The notes under the pieces: model-generated
The model's database searches: none
What the model saw: the letters and a program-made list of their open reading frames with translations, nothing else
What the model was told of the DNA's origin: nothing
In this document: piece after piece, positions 20,501 to 32,406 of the stretch
Layout of the letters: each line of letters opens with the position of its first letter
Position numbering within the stretch: the stretch's first letter is position 1
Translations under genes and position numbers: made by a program
NCBI GenBank assembly: GCA_029204225.1
Contig: CM055092.1
Span: forward strand, 74,463,746 to 74,527,745
DNA: 64,000 nt
Source: Diphasiastrum complanatum
Taxonomy: Eukaryota > Streptophyta > Lycopodiopsida > Lycopodiales > Lycopodiaceae
Direction of reading: 5' to 3'

Positions 20501-21764
20501 TGGAAGCGCTTCCAAGTGATGCATGTGTGCACTGTGCTTCCTTCTATTTTGAGCTAATAAGGAGGCGACGGCCATGGCGTCGGCAGCGGCTATGCCACCC
20601 GATTCCACCCACGATCCATGCATCCCATGGTCTCCCAAAAAGGCACAGCCAAGATCTGTTTCTCGTTACACACCCTGTCACGTCGCGGGATGCGCTTTAC
20701 CCACTCAACAACAACAACAAAAATTTCCCTTGGCTGTTACAGCCTGCTCATTCCATCTGCCCTCCTGGGTTCTGTTCCACAAGTCTTGATTTTGGGAGGT
20801 GGGTTGCTTAAATTTTCCTTATTGTGATGTGGGTTGATTAGAATTCCTTTTTTTATGAGGTGGGTTGTGCTCAGATTGGAGGAGTACCCATTGGTGAAGG
20901 TGTGTGTGCAGTCAAATTGGAAAGTCTTATGCAACAAAAAAAGAAGGAACTGTGGCATGAATAGATCTGTTTACCAGGCCACGTTGTAGCAAGTTGGGGG
21001 ATGCAGTACACCACCTCTGGTCTTTTATAAATCTGGTGATTTCTGCAGAATGATCATGTCTAGGTAGCTCTGGAGTATGCTGTGAAGACAGTGTTGGGCA
21101 GGGGCCTTAGGTTTGGTTAGGATTACAATTGATGGGAGGTCTTGTTGATTGTAGTCACTGACACATTCATGTTGCAGTGTGGCCAGTTTGTTAAGGGATC
21201 TAGATCTTGAGGTTTAAATAAGTCGTAAAACTCCTTAGCAATAAATTCAGTTTGTGCAGATCTTGCTTCTTTGCATCTCATCTTTTTGCTCAGGAACATT
21301 TCCAGGTAAACTTTCTACTCAGCCTTGGGCTATGCACAGCATTAATATATCGTCGATTCTTCTATATTCCCTCTGATCTGGTGTCCTACCAGCTTGGATC
21401 CTAAGTTTTTGTTGTGCTTCACCATCGATATATGTATTTTCCATTTTGCTGATTATATTTTTAAAACAGGTGCAACGAGGAAGCAAATCTATGAATAAAA
21501 TTGTATTGAAGTAAGCCCTTTGCTGTTTAGATCCGAGCGCTCAAATGCTGACATCGTTGATTGTTTAATTTAGAAATGATGACATTGTTGTTAGATCTAT
21601 GAGAAGTAGTCAAAATCTGTATTATAGATCTTTAATTGTGCTTATTTCTTACTGAATTTGATTTTTCAGGCATTTCACTTGATGAACTTGTTGCTATATC
21701 TGTCAGATGCAATAATGTAATTTTAGTCAAACTCATTGTATCATTCTTGTTGAAACAGGACAAC
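20501..21764 (+). promoter_or_regulatory. upstream region and probable 5' UTR introns of GMD
   Basis: No protein is supported here. The reading frame of GMD extends upstream of its family-conserved start but ends at a splice acceptor-like TTGTTGAAACAG immediately before GACAACATG, implying a 5' UTR intron ending at 21758. A donor-like TTCCAG|GTAAAC lies at about 21311, and further acceptor/donor candidates occur at about 21471 and 21511. Transcript data would be needed to choose. Confidence 0.4.
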
Positions 21765-22817
21765 ATGGGAGAGGTTACATTGAAAAAGGCCCTGGTTACT
21801 GGCATAACAGGGCAGGATGGATCGTATCTGACAGAATTTTTGCTTGGCAAAGGTTATGAGGTACATGGGATCATCCGCAGATCATCAAATTTCAACACTC
21901 AGAGGTTGGAGCACATTTACATTGACCCTCATAACTCTGGTGCCCGGATGAAGCTCCACTATGGGGATCTCACCGATGCTTCTGTACTAAGGAAGTGGAT
22001 TGACTCCATTTGTCCAGATGAAGTCTACAATCTAGGTGCTCAGTCACATGTAGGAGTCTCATTTGAGAACCCAGATTATACTGCAGATGTGGTTGCAACG
22101 GGAGCTTTGCGACTTCTTGAAGCAGTGCGCACACACATAATGACTACTGGAAGGCATATCAAGTATTACCAGGCTGGATCATCAGAGATGTATGGAGCCA
22201 CCCCCCCTCCACAAGATGAGAACACAGTCTTTCATCCACGCAGTCCGTACGCTGTATCAAAGGTTGCAGCTCATTGGTACACTGTAAATTACAGAGAAGC
22301 ATATGGTCTTTTTGCTTGCAATGGCATTCTTTTCAACCATGAATCCCCGCGAAGAGGCGAGAATTTTGTGACTCGAAAGATAACACGCGCCGTGGGCAGG
22401 ATCAAGATAGGGCTTCAAAAGAAGCTGTTCTTGGGAAACCTCAAAGCATCGAGGGATTGGGGATTTGCTGGAGACTATGTGGAGGCAATGTGGCTCATGT
22501 TGCAGCAAGAAAACCCAGATGATTATGTTGTTGCCACTGAGGATTCACACACAGTGGAGGAATTTCTTGAGGAAGCTTTTGGGTATGTCAATCTCAACTG
22601 GAAAGATCATGTGGAGATTGATCCTAGATACTTTCGCCCTGCGGAGGTGGATAACCTGAGGGGTTCAGCTGCCAAGGCCAAGAAAGCTTTGGGATGGACT
22701 CCTAAAGTTTCCTTTAAACAGCTGGTAGCCATGATGGTTGAATCTGACTTGGAAAGAGCAAAACGTGAGAAGGTGCTAGCAGACAATGGTTATATTGATT
22801 CACATCAGCAGCCTTGA
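21765..22817 (+). CDS. GMD: GDP-D-mannose 4,6-dehydratase
   Basis: This 350-residue short-chain dehydratase converts GDP-D-mannose to GDP-4-keto-6-deoxymannose, the first committed step to GDP-L-fucose, in the cytosol; the fucose goes to cell-wall polysaccharides and N-glycans. The NADP-binding Rossmann motif is G13-ITGQD-G19. The active site shows Ser140, Glu141 in AGSSEMYG, and Tyr162-x3-Lys166 in [27 protein letters not shown] and [20 protein letters not shown] are family signatures. ATG 21765 is chosen because the family starts just before the [10 protein letters not shown] block; the 43 codons upstream look like intron and contain an acceptor site. The coding part has no intron, which is also usual for angiosperm GMD genes. 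No damage is seen. Confidence 0.95.
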   Translation: MGEVTLKKALVTGITGQDGSYLTEFLLGKGYEVHGIIRRSSNFNTQRLEHIYIDPHNSGARMKLHYGDLTDASVLRKWIDSICPDEVYNLGAQSHVGVSFENPDYTADVVATGALRLLEAVRTHIMTTGRHIKYYQAGSSEMYGATPPPQDENTVFHPRSPYAVSKVAAHWYTVNYREAYGLFACNGILFNHESPRRGENFVTRKITRAVGRIKIGLQKKLFLGNLKASRDWGFAGDYVEAMWLMLQQENPDDYVVATEDSHTVEEFLEEAFGYVNLNWKDHVEIDPRYFRPAEVDNLRGSAAKAKKALGWTPKVSFKQLVAMMVESDLERAKREKVLADNGYIDSHQQP

Positions 22818-24560
22818 AGATTATAGAGCATGATTTAATTTCAGAATATGTTCTTTGCTATTCCCAGAATTTGAACATGATTGGCCTCATCAGTAACTGA
22901 GTCTATGGACTCAAGCCCTTAGTCTACTCTAGAAGCAGTGATAGATTTCACCTGAAATGGATTTGCTGTTTTCCATAGATGAGCATGCTAAAATTCTCTA
23001 GTTAGCTTAGGTTCCTTGATCCAAAATAAGTTTGTCAACATGCCACTAAATTTTAAGTGCTAGATATATTGAATTGCTAACAGAGCATTGCGCCTGGTAA
23101 AGCTTTTAGGTGAGTAAACTATTGACCTATTTTTTATATATATGGTTAAATCTACTCTTAGACAGTGTCCTTGTTGTTCCAGATTTGCACTGTGCTTTTC
23201 CTTGTGTAGATCCAATTTCTTATTCCAAGGTCGAATCCATCCTTACTGAAATTGAATCAAGATTGAACGAGAAATTACGTAATGTGCTTTTGTGCTACTA
23301 CTGTTTTGAAATATCTTGATATGGTTTTTTAGTGTTGAGTTTGGCAATGCATGTGATCTCTTTTGATGCTGTGATTTCTCACTAGATTGAATCTTAATAT
23401 GCAAAATCAATTCCATGTCAAATCCAACTGAAGGTTCGTGATTGCTGCTTCAAAATTTGTTCCTCAGATAGACCATGAAACTGCACTATAATTTGAACTA
23501 CCAAGGAAAATTTCAATGTCATACATGCCCTAAATGCCCAATGCTCAAAGTGCTACTGCTTGCCTGATTGTGCAAATGAATAAAGCTTGTAAGAACACAC
23601 AAAGAAACTCTTTGAGCATTGATAATATGAAAACCCTTACGGAAGAAATCTCTGTAGGATAAATTTCCAATTTGCCTATGCTAGTTCTGTCCATGGTACT
23701 TATAAACAATTTGCATGTATCACAATGATGGGTAAGCTGCCCAACTGAAACAAGCTTCTTATAAATCTCTCTTTGGCACAGAAGGCTGTTTAATCTCTCT
23801 TTCCATGCAAATTCTTTATCCTTTACACTTACAATTTACCAACTCTGAGAGAGAGCTGTGTTCCAAGAATGGCAGACTCAGGCTTTTCAGCAATTTTTCT
23901 TCTCTGTTTTTAATTATTTAATGAATTTTCAACAGACCATGGAAACAGCATAGCTATAATCATAAGCTTGGAACATTTGGAGAAAACATTAGGTGGAGAA
24001 AACATTAGGGTTACAAGGAAAAAAAAACCTTAAAACTGTAGGTGTGGGGTAAAAGGGCCTCAAGAAATGGCCCCTCCCTCACCAGGTTTGAAGGTTTTAT
24101 TTTGTTTTGAAGGATTTTTTATTTTTTCAGAATAAACATTTTGATGAAAAGGTTTCTAGAAAATTTCTCTCCATATTGCAATCTCACATTTACAAAGGAG
24201 AACCAAAAAATGTGACATTATGTGGGGAGGAAAGGCCTTGGACGTCAGAAGGCCCAAGGCCTCCATGCATTTCCTAATGCTCAAGTCATGTGGATGTTCC
24301 AATCGAAAGTCTATGTGATATGTGACAGCCCATTGTTGATTCTTTTGATGTAAAATCATTTTTTGCTTCTTCATGAAGAAAAAGGAGGTGCCTCACAGAA
24401 TGTAATTTATGCGCCTCCTTTTTTTTTCCAAAATTTTTTACATGCACCTTTTTGGATGCGGAAGGTGCACCAAAAAAAAAATCACGGCAAAAAAGAAGAT
24501 GAAAAAGAAGTAATGATGCTAAAAACAATCAACGATGGAATGCAAAATGCAAATATCAAT
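22818..24560. other. 3' flank of GMD, no further gene
   Basis: The first few hundred bases after the stop are the likely 3' UTR. Beyond about 23350 the sequence is AT-rich with no coding signal or recognised transposon domain. Short open frames near 24156-24530 run through poly-A/T tracts and are not credible. Confidence 0.45.
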
Positions 24561-24570
24561 CAGGCTCTGT

Positions 24571-24648
24571 AACGAAACGAAACGAAACGAAGCGAAACTG
24601 GACGAAACGAAGCGAAACTGGATGAAGCGAAGCGAAGCAAAACTTGAA
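24571..24648. repeat. GAAACG/GAAGCG short tandem repeat array
   Basis: Words of the form CGAAACGAAGCGAAACTGGA repeat with a 20-bp period (24583-24602, 24603-24622), preceded by GAAACGAAACG runs and followed by a degenerate third unit. The CG-containing words stand out in AT-rich surroundings. Confidence 0.65.
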
Positions 24649-24809
24649 CGAGCTCTAATATTGACATTGCTGAAGCGAAATCAAATTTATCGCGAACGAA
24701 ATGAATTCGGATGGATTTCAGGTATGATTACTGGTCACTGCTTGCTATATCATTCCTACAATCCTCCAGAAAGTAGACAGACACTCTTGATCTACGTTAT
24801 AGATTAATA

Positions 24810-25120
24810 GAGCATTCAACAAAACTGAACCAGTGTGCGGAATTGATACAACAAGTTAATGAATGAGATACACAAGCGATAGCAAATTCATTCAAGATCA
24901 GACAAAAATTGAGAGGGATATGTGGTAATAGCTACAGTATCATCTATTGATCCTCTTGATTTCGAGCGCTGTATGACAGATCCACACAGCGCATTGGCGT
25001 CAGAGAAAATAGTGTTCTCTCACGAGTAGCGTCTCGCTTACTAGCAGACTTCTTGGATCTCTATTGATCCTGCTTACAAAATTGTCTCGCTCACAGGCGG
25101 ACTTCTATTCTGTATATTTT
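24810..25120. other. LTR-like or unknown sequence beside gypsy gag
   Basis: No gene is seen. The text (CGCTCACAGGCGGACTT, repeated CTCGCT words) differs from the gag that begins at 25121 and may be the end of another retroelement. Its nature is unresolved. Confidence 0.3.
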
Positions 25121-27245
25121 CTATCTGCTACTATAATGATTGCATACATTCAAAGTAGCATATCTGATTAGATAATCAGGGTTTTTGTACTTCATTATAC
25201 TTCCATGATCTTCTTGATCCTTTGGAGCGTGAAGGTTGAAAAAGTGTCGCGAAGATTTTCGTGTCGCTTCGAGTCGGGTTTTCGCGTCATCTGATGCTTT
25301 GGCCCATTCAGCTAGGATGCTCTTGGCCCGAGGTGCAATCCGTAGTAACTCATCGAGAGATAAGTTCACATGGCTAGACAGTAAAGTGGTGAGCACACAT
25401 GCTTGTGGGACCTCTCGCACTTCCATATGGAACGGTGATTCGTGATGATGCAAGCAATCGTTTTGATCGTTCGCACTGGGGAGGCCGCTGGCGGTGCTGG
25501 TTCTTCCATAGGTTGAGGTTCTGCAGGAGCTTCTTGTGCTTATGCAGCTTTCTGTTCTTGTGCTTTCTGTATCCAATGGCAGACCTTATGGTATATCCTT
25601 TCTTCTTCCCTCACATTCGGATATGGTCTTGTAGTTGAGGGTTGGTCATTGGCCATTGATACTGATGGAGGTGGTGATGGGGCCACTCCCTTCTATTTCT
25701 GCGCTCGCGTAACTGCTAGCACTGGAACATGGGGATTTTGCTTTTCCTGTGGCATCCTTCTTGGAACTGTTGTTGGTTGTACTATGATTAAATTCAAGGG
25801 TGCACTTGTTCCAGGTTTTGACTGAGCAGTTCTTGTAGCAATGTCCATATCTGCATTCTCTGCAAAAGGCCATATACTGTCCCTTATAAAGACATTCAAC
25901 AATTATGTGGCCTTCGCCGCATCCATAGCAACCATAGATCCTACCTCCCTGACGTTGAGGTTGTGCAGCGTAGGTCGCATAATATTTGTTGATTGCCAGA
26001 TCGACAAACGCCTCTTCCGGTCCGTATCACTGTTGCTGCTCAGGTTGGGATGGTGGTTCTTGTTCTATTGCGGCCAAATTTACATGAGCCACATGATTGT
26101 TAGCTAGACCAGGTGGTGTAGGTAGTGCCATATGTGCTGCTGATTCATTGGCGTTCCATAGCACGGTGCCGCATTTGTTGCCCCTTGATGATACAGATAG
26201 GAGGATTGGTATTGATTCCTCTTTTGTTGTATGATCTTGAAGTTGAACGGAAAAAATGCCGTTTTGTGCAATGAAGCAATGCACAAGTGGTAGTACCATT
26301 GTGTCAGCTTGAGGTTTTGCTTCAACACTGGACACTCATTTGTAGTATGGTTCTGGGTGCAAACCGGACACCATACGTTCTCTCGTCAGGGATACTACAG
26401 CTGATTCTGTTCTGGTGGATTTGGAGTTGGTGCTACAGCTCCCTACAAGGCCTTCAGTTTCTGATCAAATTGCATCGTTTGTTGTTCCATCTGCTGCTTA
26501 TGTAAATTTGTCATTTGTTCCATCAACAGATCTGTTGAGATATGGGATGCATTGGATGATGATATTACCGAGGGAGTTGGATTATGTTCATTGTCAAAAC
26601 CCTCATCTTCTTCCATGATAGCACCTTCCATGGCTTCCTGCAATGTAGCGTACTACTCCCGTCTTTTCAGCTCTCTTTTGATACTTCATGGTAACCTCAC
26701 AAGGAACCACATAATGACCGCATGAACGGGAGTTAGGGCTACATTGCATTCAGATCTTAGGTGTTTGACCTATTCTATGTAGTCCCTGACCCTTTCACTT
26801 TTTCCCATTTTCACTTTGCTTATAAGGAGAAATGGATCTTCCAAGAACTTCCTTGGTTTAAAGCGCATGATGAGAGCCACTTTAACCCCTTCCCAAGTGA
26901 TTTTCTCTTCGTCCGATAGGTTGAAGAACCAATCTTGTGCTACAGCTACCAACGACATGAAGAACAACATCAGTTTCTCCGTCGGTGTCCGATCTCCATA
27001 AATTTCACACGCTTGCGCGTAGATCTGGATGGATTTGATGGGATCTGATGACCCATCATATTTAGGTATTTCCATGTGAGGTGCACTCCGGACTGTTTGC
27101 AAGGGTGCGACATGTACGAGTTGACCATAGGATCTATTGGTGCTGGTTCTGCTTCTGCCTCGATTTGCGCAGCTGCAACTCTGGGAAGGTTTAGTGCTTG
27201 ATTTGCTATTCTTCTGGCTATTGGTCGTCCGGATCTCAAATTCAT
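25121..27245 (-). pseudogene. gag of gypsy copy C
   Basis: Open pieces on the − strand are 27245-26970 (MNLRSGRPIARRI, the N-terminus), 27102-26770 (retrotransposon gag core with DPIKSIQIYAQACEIYG, DWFFNLS, KVALIMRFKPRKF), 26643-26443 (Gln/Met-rich coiled coil), 26335-26027, 25873-25646 with a CRECRYGHCYKNC zinc knuckle, and 25576-25121 (gag-protease linker with VNLSLDELLRIAPRAKSIL). The parts are in order but separated by frame changes and stops. Gag would form the virus-like particle. Confidence 0.75.
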
Positions 27246-28453
27246 TTGGCGGTAACGTCCAAGGATGCTGGATCTTGCAAATTCAGAAGAATTTAATCTG
27301 GATCTTAAGGATCTGATCAGTTCGGTTGGCCGTTAGTGTGGTTTTAGGCCTCTTACGATGGTTTTTCCTTGATAACTTTTTGATCCTTGTCTGGATTGGC
27401 CTGAGACTTTCACATTAGCTGGATCTAGTGCAGATCTATCTACGAAGGTTACTTGTGCAAGGGTTGGCTGTGCGAGGGTTCTTTTACTGTTTTGTAGTCA
27501 ATTCTTCAAACCTGTTGGAAACTAACCTTCGCAGGTTTGTCAGGGGCTGAGGAAGATTCTTTCTTACAGATCAAAAAGTTATGGCTGTCTACAAAGGTTC
27601 AAAAGTCATTTCTTGCAACTAACATTTGCAGGCTTCATCATTGATGAAAAAAGACCTTTTGAAGACATTGGGATGGTCTGCGAAGATTACTTTTGTGATG
27701 ATTTGATGGATCTTCTGATTTTAGTGATTTTTAGGCACTCAAATCCAATTTTCTGCTCACTAGAATCAAATTAAATTTCACAAGCTCTTCTATGTCCTTG
27801 TCTCAACTAAGATGGAACTTCAAAATTCTCTACAAAGGTTCTTGGCCACTGGAACTAAAAATTTGGGTGTCTGCGAGGGTCCTGCCTAATTTTTCCGCCT
27901 TTTTCAACTGGGGAACCTTGAACACTTATATTAGGAACTAACCTTCGCAAGCTTCTCTGTGTCTTGGTCCCACTAAGATGGAACTTCAGAGAGCTCTGCG
28001 AAGGTTCTTATGAAGATTTGAATTTTTTTTATTTTTCAAGGGAATTTTAGAATTTTTATGGTTTTTTTGAGATTTTTCAAGATCTGGTTGGTAGGAACCT
28101 TCACAGGCTTCTATGCAGGTTTGGGATAGCAGCCTTGAGCTGCTGCCAATTGTGCAAAGGTTGGTTCCCACTGGATTTTGAATAAACAAAATCTGATGAA
28201 ATTTTTGCCTCTTTTCCCTCCAAAAATAGATTTGAGCTATTTTTATGGTTTTTTCGGTTTTGTAGATGGATGCCAAGCCCTTAGAGGCTGTTTTGCATCT
28301 CCACAACCCTCTCACACCTCCTCCACTAGCTGAGAACAGTCCAAACACAAGAAATCACACAAAACAAGTTAAGTCTACCCCAAAAACCACCTAAAAACAC
28401 TCTAAAAAACCAAAAACAACTAAAAATGCAACTAAACTAGTTAGTGAAACCTA
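27246..28453 (-). repeat. gypsy copy C leader with repeated GCGAAGGTTC-type motifs
   Basis: The untranslated leader between primer site and gag contains about ten variants of the motif in both orientations, including TGCGAGGGTTC (27471-27481), AACCTTCGCAGG (near 27522), AACCTTCGCAAGCTTC (near 27942) and CTGCGAAGGTTC (near 27998). No convincing ORF is present; the 120-codon frame at 27986-28348 has no similarity to a known protein. Confidence 0.6.
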
Positions 28454-28471
28454 TCCCCGACAACAGCGCCA
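28454..28471 (-). other. primer-binding site, tRNA-Asp type
   Basis: On the − strand the sequence TGGCGCTGTTGTCGGGGA, two bases inside the LTR end, closely resembles the tRNA-Asp primer site used by many plant Tat/Athila elements (TGGCGCCGTTGCCGGGGA), with two differences. Confidence 0.8.
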
Positions 28472-28472
28472 T

Positions 28473-29316
28473 TGTAGGGTGTGTAGATTAGATGGTGAGC
28501 AGCCCTCCGCTTGTCAAAAAGGGTTAGAATGCTAAATAGGTATCTAACTATGCCAAGTTGCTAAATGCTTTCTACTCCTTTTCCTAACACTACTCCACTT
28601 AACACTACCCGTAATACTAGTCCACTTAACACTATCCTTTCCTACACTAACCACACACACATCATGATTTGGAGTGAAAAAGAGAAGGAGACAGATATTT
28701 AAATAGATGGAAGAAGTAGAGGAAGAGAGAGAGAAAGAGGGTGAGAGGGGAGGTTAGCTCATTTGCTCATTGTGCATGCTAATGGAAAAATATTAACTAA
28801 TGAAACCAAAGACATGGAAACTAGAAAGCAAAAACACAAGCACACAATAGCATTAGCAAGTATTGAATAACAAATGAGGATGCTTCTCTCCAAAATGGTA
28901 GAGTTTCCTCCTCCTTATTAAGCATGGAAAATGGTTACAAATGGTGCCTTTTTATCCTTGGGGTGGCCCTTGCCCCTTGCTTCCTATTGGCTACTTGCAA
29001 GAAGGTGGGATTGAAATCCACACCATCCACAAGAAACACAAATGAATCTATGGTGTAGGAAGAAGCACACCCCACCTACCACTATTTGACCTTTGACTAT
29101 TTTACAAACTTAGAAACTAAAGTTTAAGCTTAACTTTGGCCTTCTAATCTTATTTTTAATTATGTGGCCCAAATTCAAGTTTGTGTCCATATTTATTTAT
29201 TTACAAGTGCTCATTGGGCCATGGGCTTACGCACGCAGGATGCCATGACCCTCGCAACTATTTCTACTAACTTTGACTTTTTATTTATTTACAGCATGAT
29301 GGGAATACCCCCAACA
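28473..29316 (-). repeat. 5' LTR of gypsy copy C, 844 bp
   Basis: On the − strand it begins TGTTGGGGGTATTCCC and ends CACACCCTACA, the TG...CA limits expected of an LTR, and is followed by the primer-binding site. A GGATAAAAAGG TATA-like word lies near 28955. Only one LTR of this element is in the window, so age cannot be estimated. The five bases outside (29317-29321, GTGCC) may be one copy of a target duplication. Confidence 0.8.
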
Positions 29317-30230
29317 GTGCCTCTTCGACAATAGTCGGCTCTTGAACAAGATGAGTTGCAGACTCATCGATATAAATTATAGGTAGTCTGCGTTCTCTTG
29401 TCAATCTTCTGGGAAATGAATGAAGTTGATTATTTTCATCATGTTGTAGTTGTTGAGCTTCAATATCATCTTCTTTGGATTCACTATTGATAAGTTGTTC
29501 GTCTAAAGTGGACGAGCTTGGACCCTCAATAGGAATAGTGGACTTGGGAACATAAGTGTTTGATAGTTTGACTATATGAGCTTTGCCCTTGCCTTTGAGG
29601 TCAATAAACTAATCTTCGATGAAGATGATATCTCGGTTGGTGGATATCTTCGACTCAACAGGATCATACAACTTATAAGATTTGTCTGAAGTAGTGTAGC
29701 TAATGAAAATAGATTTGATACTCTAGAAGTCGAGCTTCTTCTTGAGATCTTGTGGTATTTGTGCATAAGCTCAGACATCTGTTCTGAATATAACTTGCAG
29801 TGGCAACAGCTTCAGCCCAGAAGGATTTTGAAAGTATTGCATGAGCAACATACACTTAGCCGATTCAACTGAGGTTCCATTCTTTCTCTCACCAAGTCCA
29901 TTTGACTGAGGCGAATAGGAGGTAATAAATTGTTGCCCAATGTCATAAGGCAATACTCCTTGAATTCACGGTAGAGACATACTCTCCCCCGTTATAGGGG
30001 TACTTTAATTCTTTTATCAGTTTCCAATTATGCACGCTCTTTGAATTGTCGAAAGATTTTGAAAGCCTCCAATTTCTACTTAATAAAGTAAATAGATGTT
30101 CTTCTCAAATATTCGTCAATGAAGCTAATGGAATACTTTGCATCAAGCAACAACGGAGTTTGCATTAGACTACATATATCTGAATGAACAACATTCAGAA
30201 CATTGGTTATGTCCATGACCAATACATAGG
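29317..30230 (-). pseudogene. Ty1/copia integrase fragment
   Basis: On the − strand the reading gives VVHSDIC, YSISFIDEYLRRTSIYF, then SYSPQSNGLGERKNGT and AKCMLLMQYFQ, the copia integrase core including the D of HSDI and the E of GERKN. The segment around the second Asp is garbled. The 3' part (below 29780) is degenerate. The LTR of gypsy copy C abuts at 29316. Confidence 0.75.
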
Positions 30231-30278
30231 ATACAATATACTCCTAGTCTTGGATACATGGTACTCCAGTGAAACAAG

Positions 30279-30726
30279 TTGTTAGTTATGCCACGTCATA
30301 CTAGACGTGACCCGAAAGTAACTAATATTCTTGTGAGGCCTAGAACACACTAAGTGGAGTTCAGACAAGGTATGAGACAGTGTATGCATGTGTAGAGTTA
30401 TCAATAGCAATTCTATGAATAGTTGGTCCATGCATAGGACTCTATTCTAGGTGAATCTATGTATAGGGAACATAGGGATATGCATGGCTATGTGCCCAAG
30501 ATGCATTAGGCTCTGTATAAGGGGTCCAAACTCGCCTTACTCCTCATCATGGTTTTTGATTCATTGCCAGGCTCTCACTCTACATTCATGCTTCTTGTTC
30601 CTTGGCTTAGGGGTGAGGCTTCTAGAGATTGATTGGATGCTTCTACTTGGTTGGGTGGTTTCTCCACAGTGTGTTATCCTTTTGTGTTTAGGATTTGTAA
30701 GCAAGATCTAAGGAGCTTCAATTATA
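30279..30726 (+). repeat. probable LTR followed by initiator-Met primer site
   Basis: The LTR is inferred from the primer-binding site directly downstream and from a TGTTAGTTATG start. The 3' end before the primer site (ATTATA) does not show the usual CA, so both boundaries are approximate. A CTGTATAAGGGG promoter-like word lies near 30514. Confidence 0.45.
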
Positions 30727-30727
30727 G

Positions 30728-30740
30728 TGGTATCAGAGCC
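30728..30740 (+). other. primer-binding site, initiator tRNA-Met type
   Basis: TGGTATCAGAGCC is complementary to the 3' end of plant initiator tRNA-Met and is the usual primer site of copia and chromovirus elements. Confidence 0.8.
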
Positions 30741-32406
30741 AAGGCTTACAAGCTTGGAGAGGTGGTGCTTTTCATTGGAGCTTGGTGGTATTCAACTAAT
30801 ATTCTCATCCAAGGAGAGGAGCAAGGTTGCAAGTTGGTGGATCTTCCCAAATTCAATTTGCATGTTCCATATCTCTCTCAAATTCATTGTGGTTTGAAAT
30901 CAATTTTGGTGTCTTTTTTGGAGTTTTAGCATGTGTAGCTCAAAACTAATGTAGGATCTGAAATTTCCAGCAAGTTAATTCACTTTGAAGTAGTTGAAAT
31001 TCAGTTTGCATGTTGGATCTTCCCATGTATTTGGACTCTAGGCTCTTTTGTGGCCAAATTTGGCTTGTTTTCCATGTTTTTGGCACAAAAAATGAGGGTA
31101 GAATTCAAAATCCAGCAAGATCTGATCAATTGATTGGTTGTAACTTTGTATTTTGGATTATATGTGGATTTGAAAAACGTTCTCACCATTAATTTCCAAT
31201 TGTGCATGGTGAAAAATCCTAGAAAGGGCTAAAATTCATGATTTTTGCTTGTTTTTTTCATGAAATTGGATGGTAGGAGGTTGTTGAACATCAATTAAAG
31301 ATGGGAAAAGATGAATCATAGTCTTTGGAAGTTGTACTAGAAGTTAGAGCCAAGAATTCCAGCAATTGGGTTTGTAGGAAGTCAAAAAGTATAAAAAATT
31401 GAACAATTTTTGTGAATTTTGGTGGATGGATTTCTCTAAATCCATAAGGGGATCATTCTGTATTTTTTCCAGCATGATTTGTATTTCTTTTTACCTTCCC
31501 AGCAAGCTATCAGACCTGTAAATTGATGGGTAGAGGCTTATGTTTCAATTCCATCAAGTTTGTAGAAATTTTGACTTCTAGAAACCAAGAATTCGTGGTT
31601 CTCAGCCCATACTGCTTCATAGGATCTGTATGAAGGCTTCATGGAACTCTTAGAGACCATTTAAGACTGTTTGGATTATCACTTTTAGGTTTGGTTGAGT
31701 GTTTGCATGTTTTTTGACAAATTGGTCTTGAAAAAGTGTGCCCTCCTACAACTTAATTGGTTGTTTTGAACTCACACGTGTGAGTCCTAGGTGGCAGACT
31801 GACGTGACAAGTGTCTTGTTCACTGGGTCTCCCTTTGTACTGAGCTTTACAACAACCAATTTGGTGTCCTGTAGCCAAAGATATGAGCATCTGAAATTTT
31901 GCAATTTTGTGAGCAAAATTGGTAAAATTTTCAATTGTTTTGATTGCATGCTTGACAATTTCCGGTTATACGTATGTACTCTGACGGTTAGATACAAAAC
32001 TAGATTTTATAGTTGACAATTTCCATAGAATTGAATTTTTACATAAAATTCCATAAAGTAAAAAATCAGTCTAATGTCGCATGTCTTGCATGCCTGATGG
32101 ACATTAATGAGGTAAAATTAAGAATAGAATAGTGAATCGAATTTTTGATTTCGATTGCTTATTAACTGACTGTGATTTTTTATGAAATTTAGAAAACGGT
32201 AAAATTTAAAAAAATAATAATTAAAAGTGCAAAAACTCGAAATTTTTAGTTTTTTTCAGTTTCTTGTAATGTCTATGAAATTGACTAGAAATAGTGATTT
32301 GACCATACTGGAGTCAATTTCAGTCAGTTTTTGGTCAACAATACTTCGCTATGAGTTAATCAGATATTAACTAAATTTAGTAATTTCTAGGTTAGATATA
32401 TCGAGA
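30741..32406 (+). other. long retroelement leader, no gene
   Basis: About 1.7 kb between the primer site and a gag start contains no credible ORF. The sequence is T/G-rich with repeated phrases such as CCAGCAAG and AAATTTTG. The length would be exceptional for a leader, so a nested insertion or deletion is possible. Confidence 0.4.

Larger units (their letters stand above)
25121..29316 (-). mobile_element. Ty3/gypsy LTR retrotransposon, copy C: LTR, leader and gag only
   Basis: Read on the − strand from 29316: a complete LTR (29316-28473), a tRNA-Asp-type primer-binding site (28471-28454), a 1.2-kb leader with repeated GCGAAGGTTC-type motifs, and gag to about 25121. The gag is of the same family as copy A (RFKPRKF.EDPFLL, zinc knuckle YGHCYKNC). 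Protease, pol and the 3' LTR are missing, so it is a 5' fragment. The right LTR edge lies against copia sequence, into which it probably inserted. Confidence 0.85.

Noticed and set aside
21636-21764. N-terminal extension of GMD by 43 residues
   Set aside because: The extension is hydrophobic, AT-rich and ends at a splice acceptor; the family starts at the later Met.
21765-22817. GMD as a processed retrocopy because it lacks introns
   Set aside because: Plant GMD genes commonly have an intronless coding region, and a 5' UTR intron is likely here; no poly-A tail or target duplication is seen.
11802-29316. Copies B and C as two halves of one element split by insertion
   Set aside because: They share strand and family, but 10 kb including the GMD gene lie between, and the breakpoints show no target duplication.
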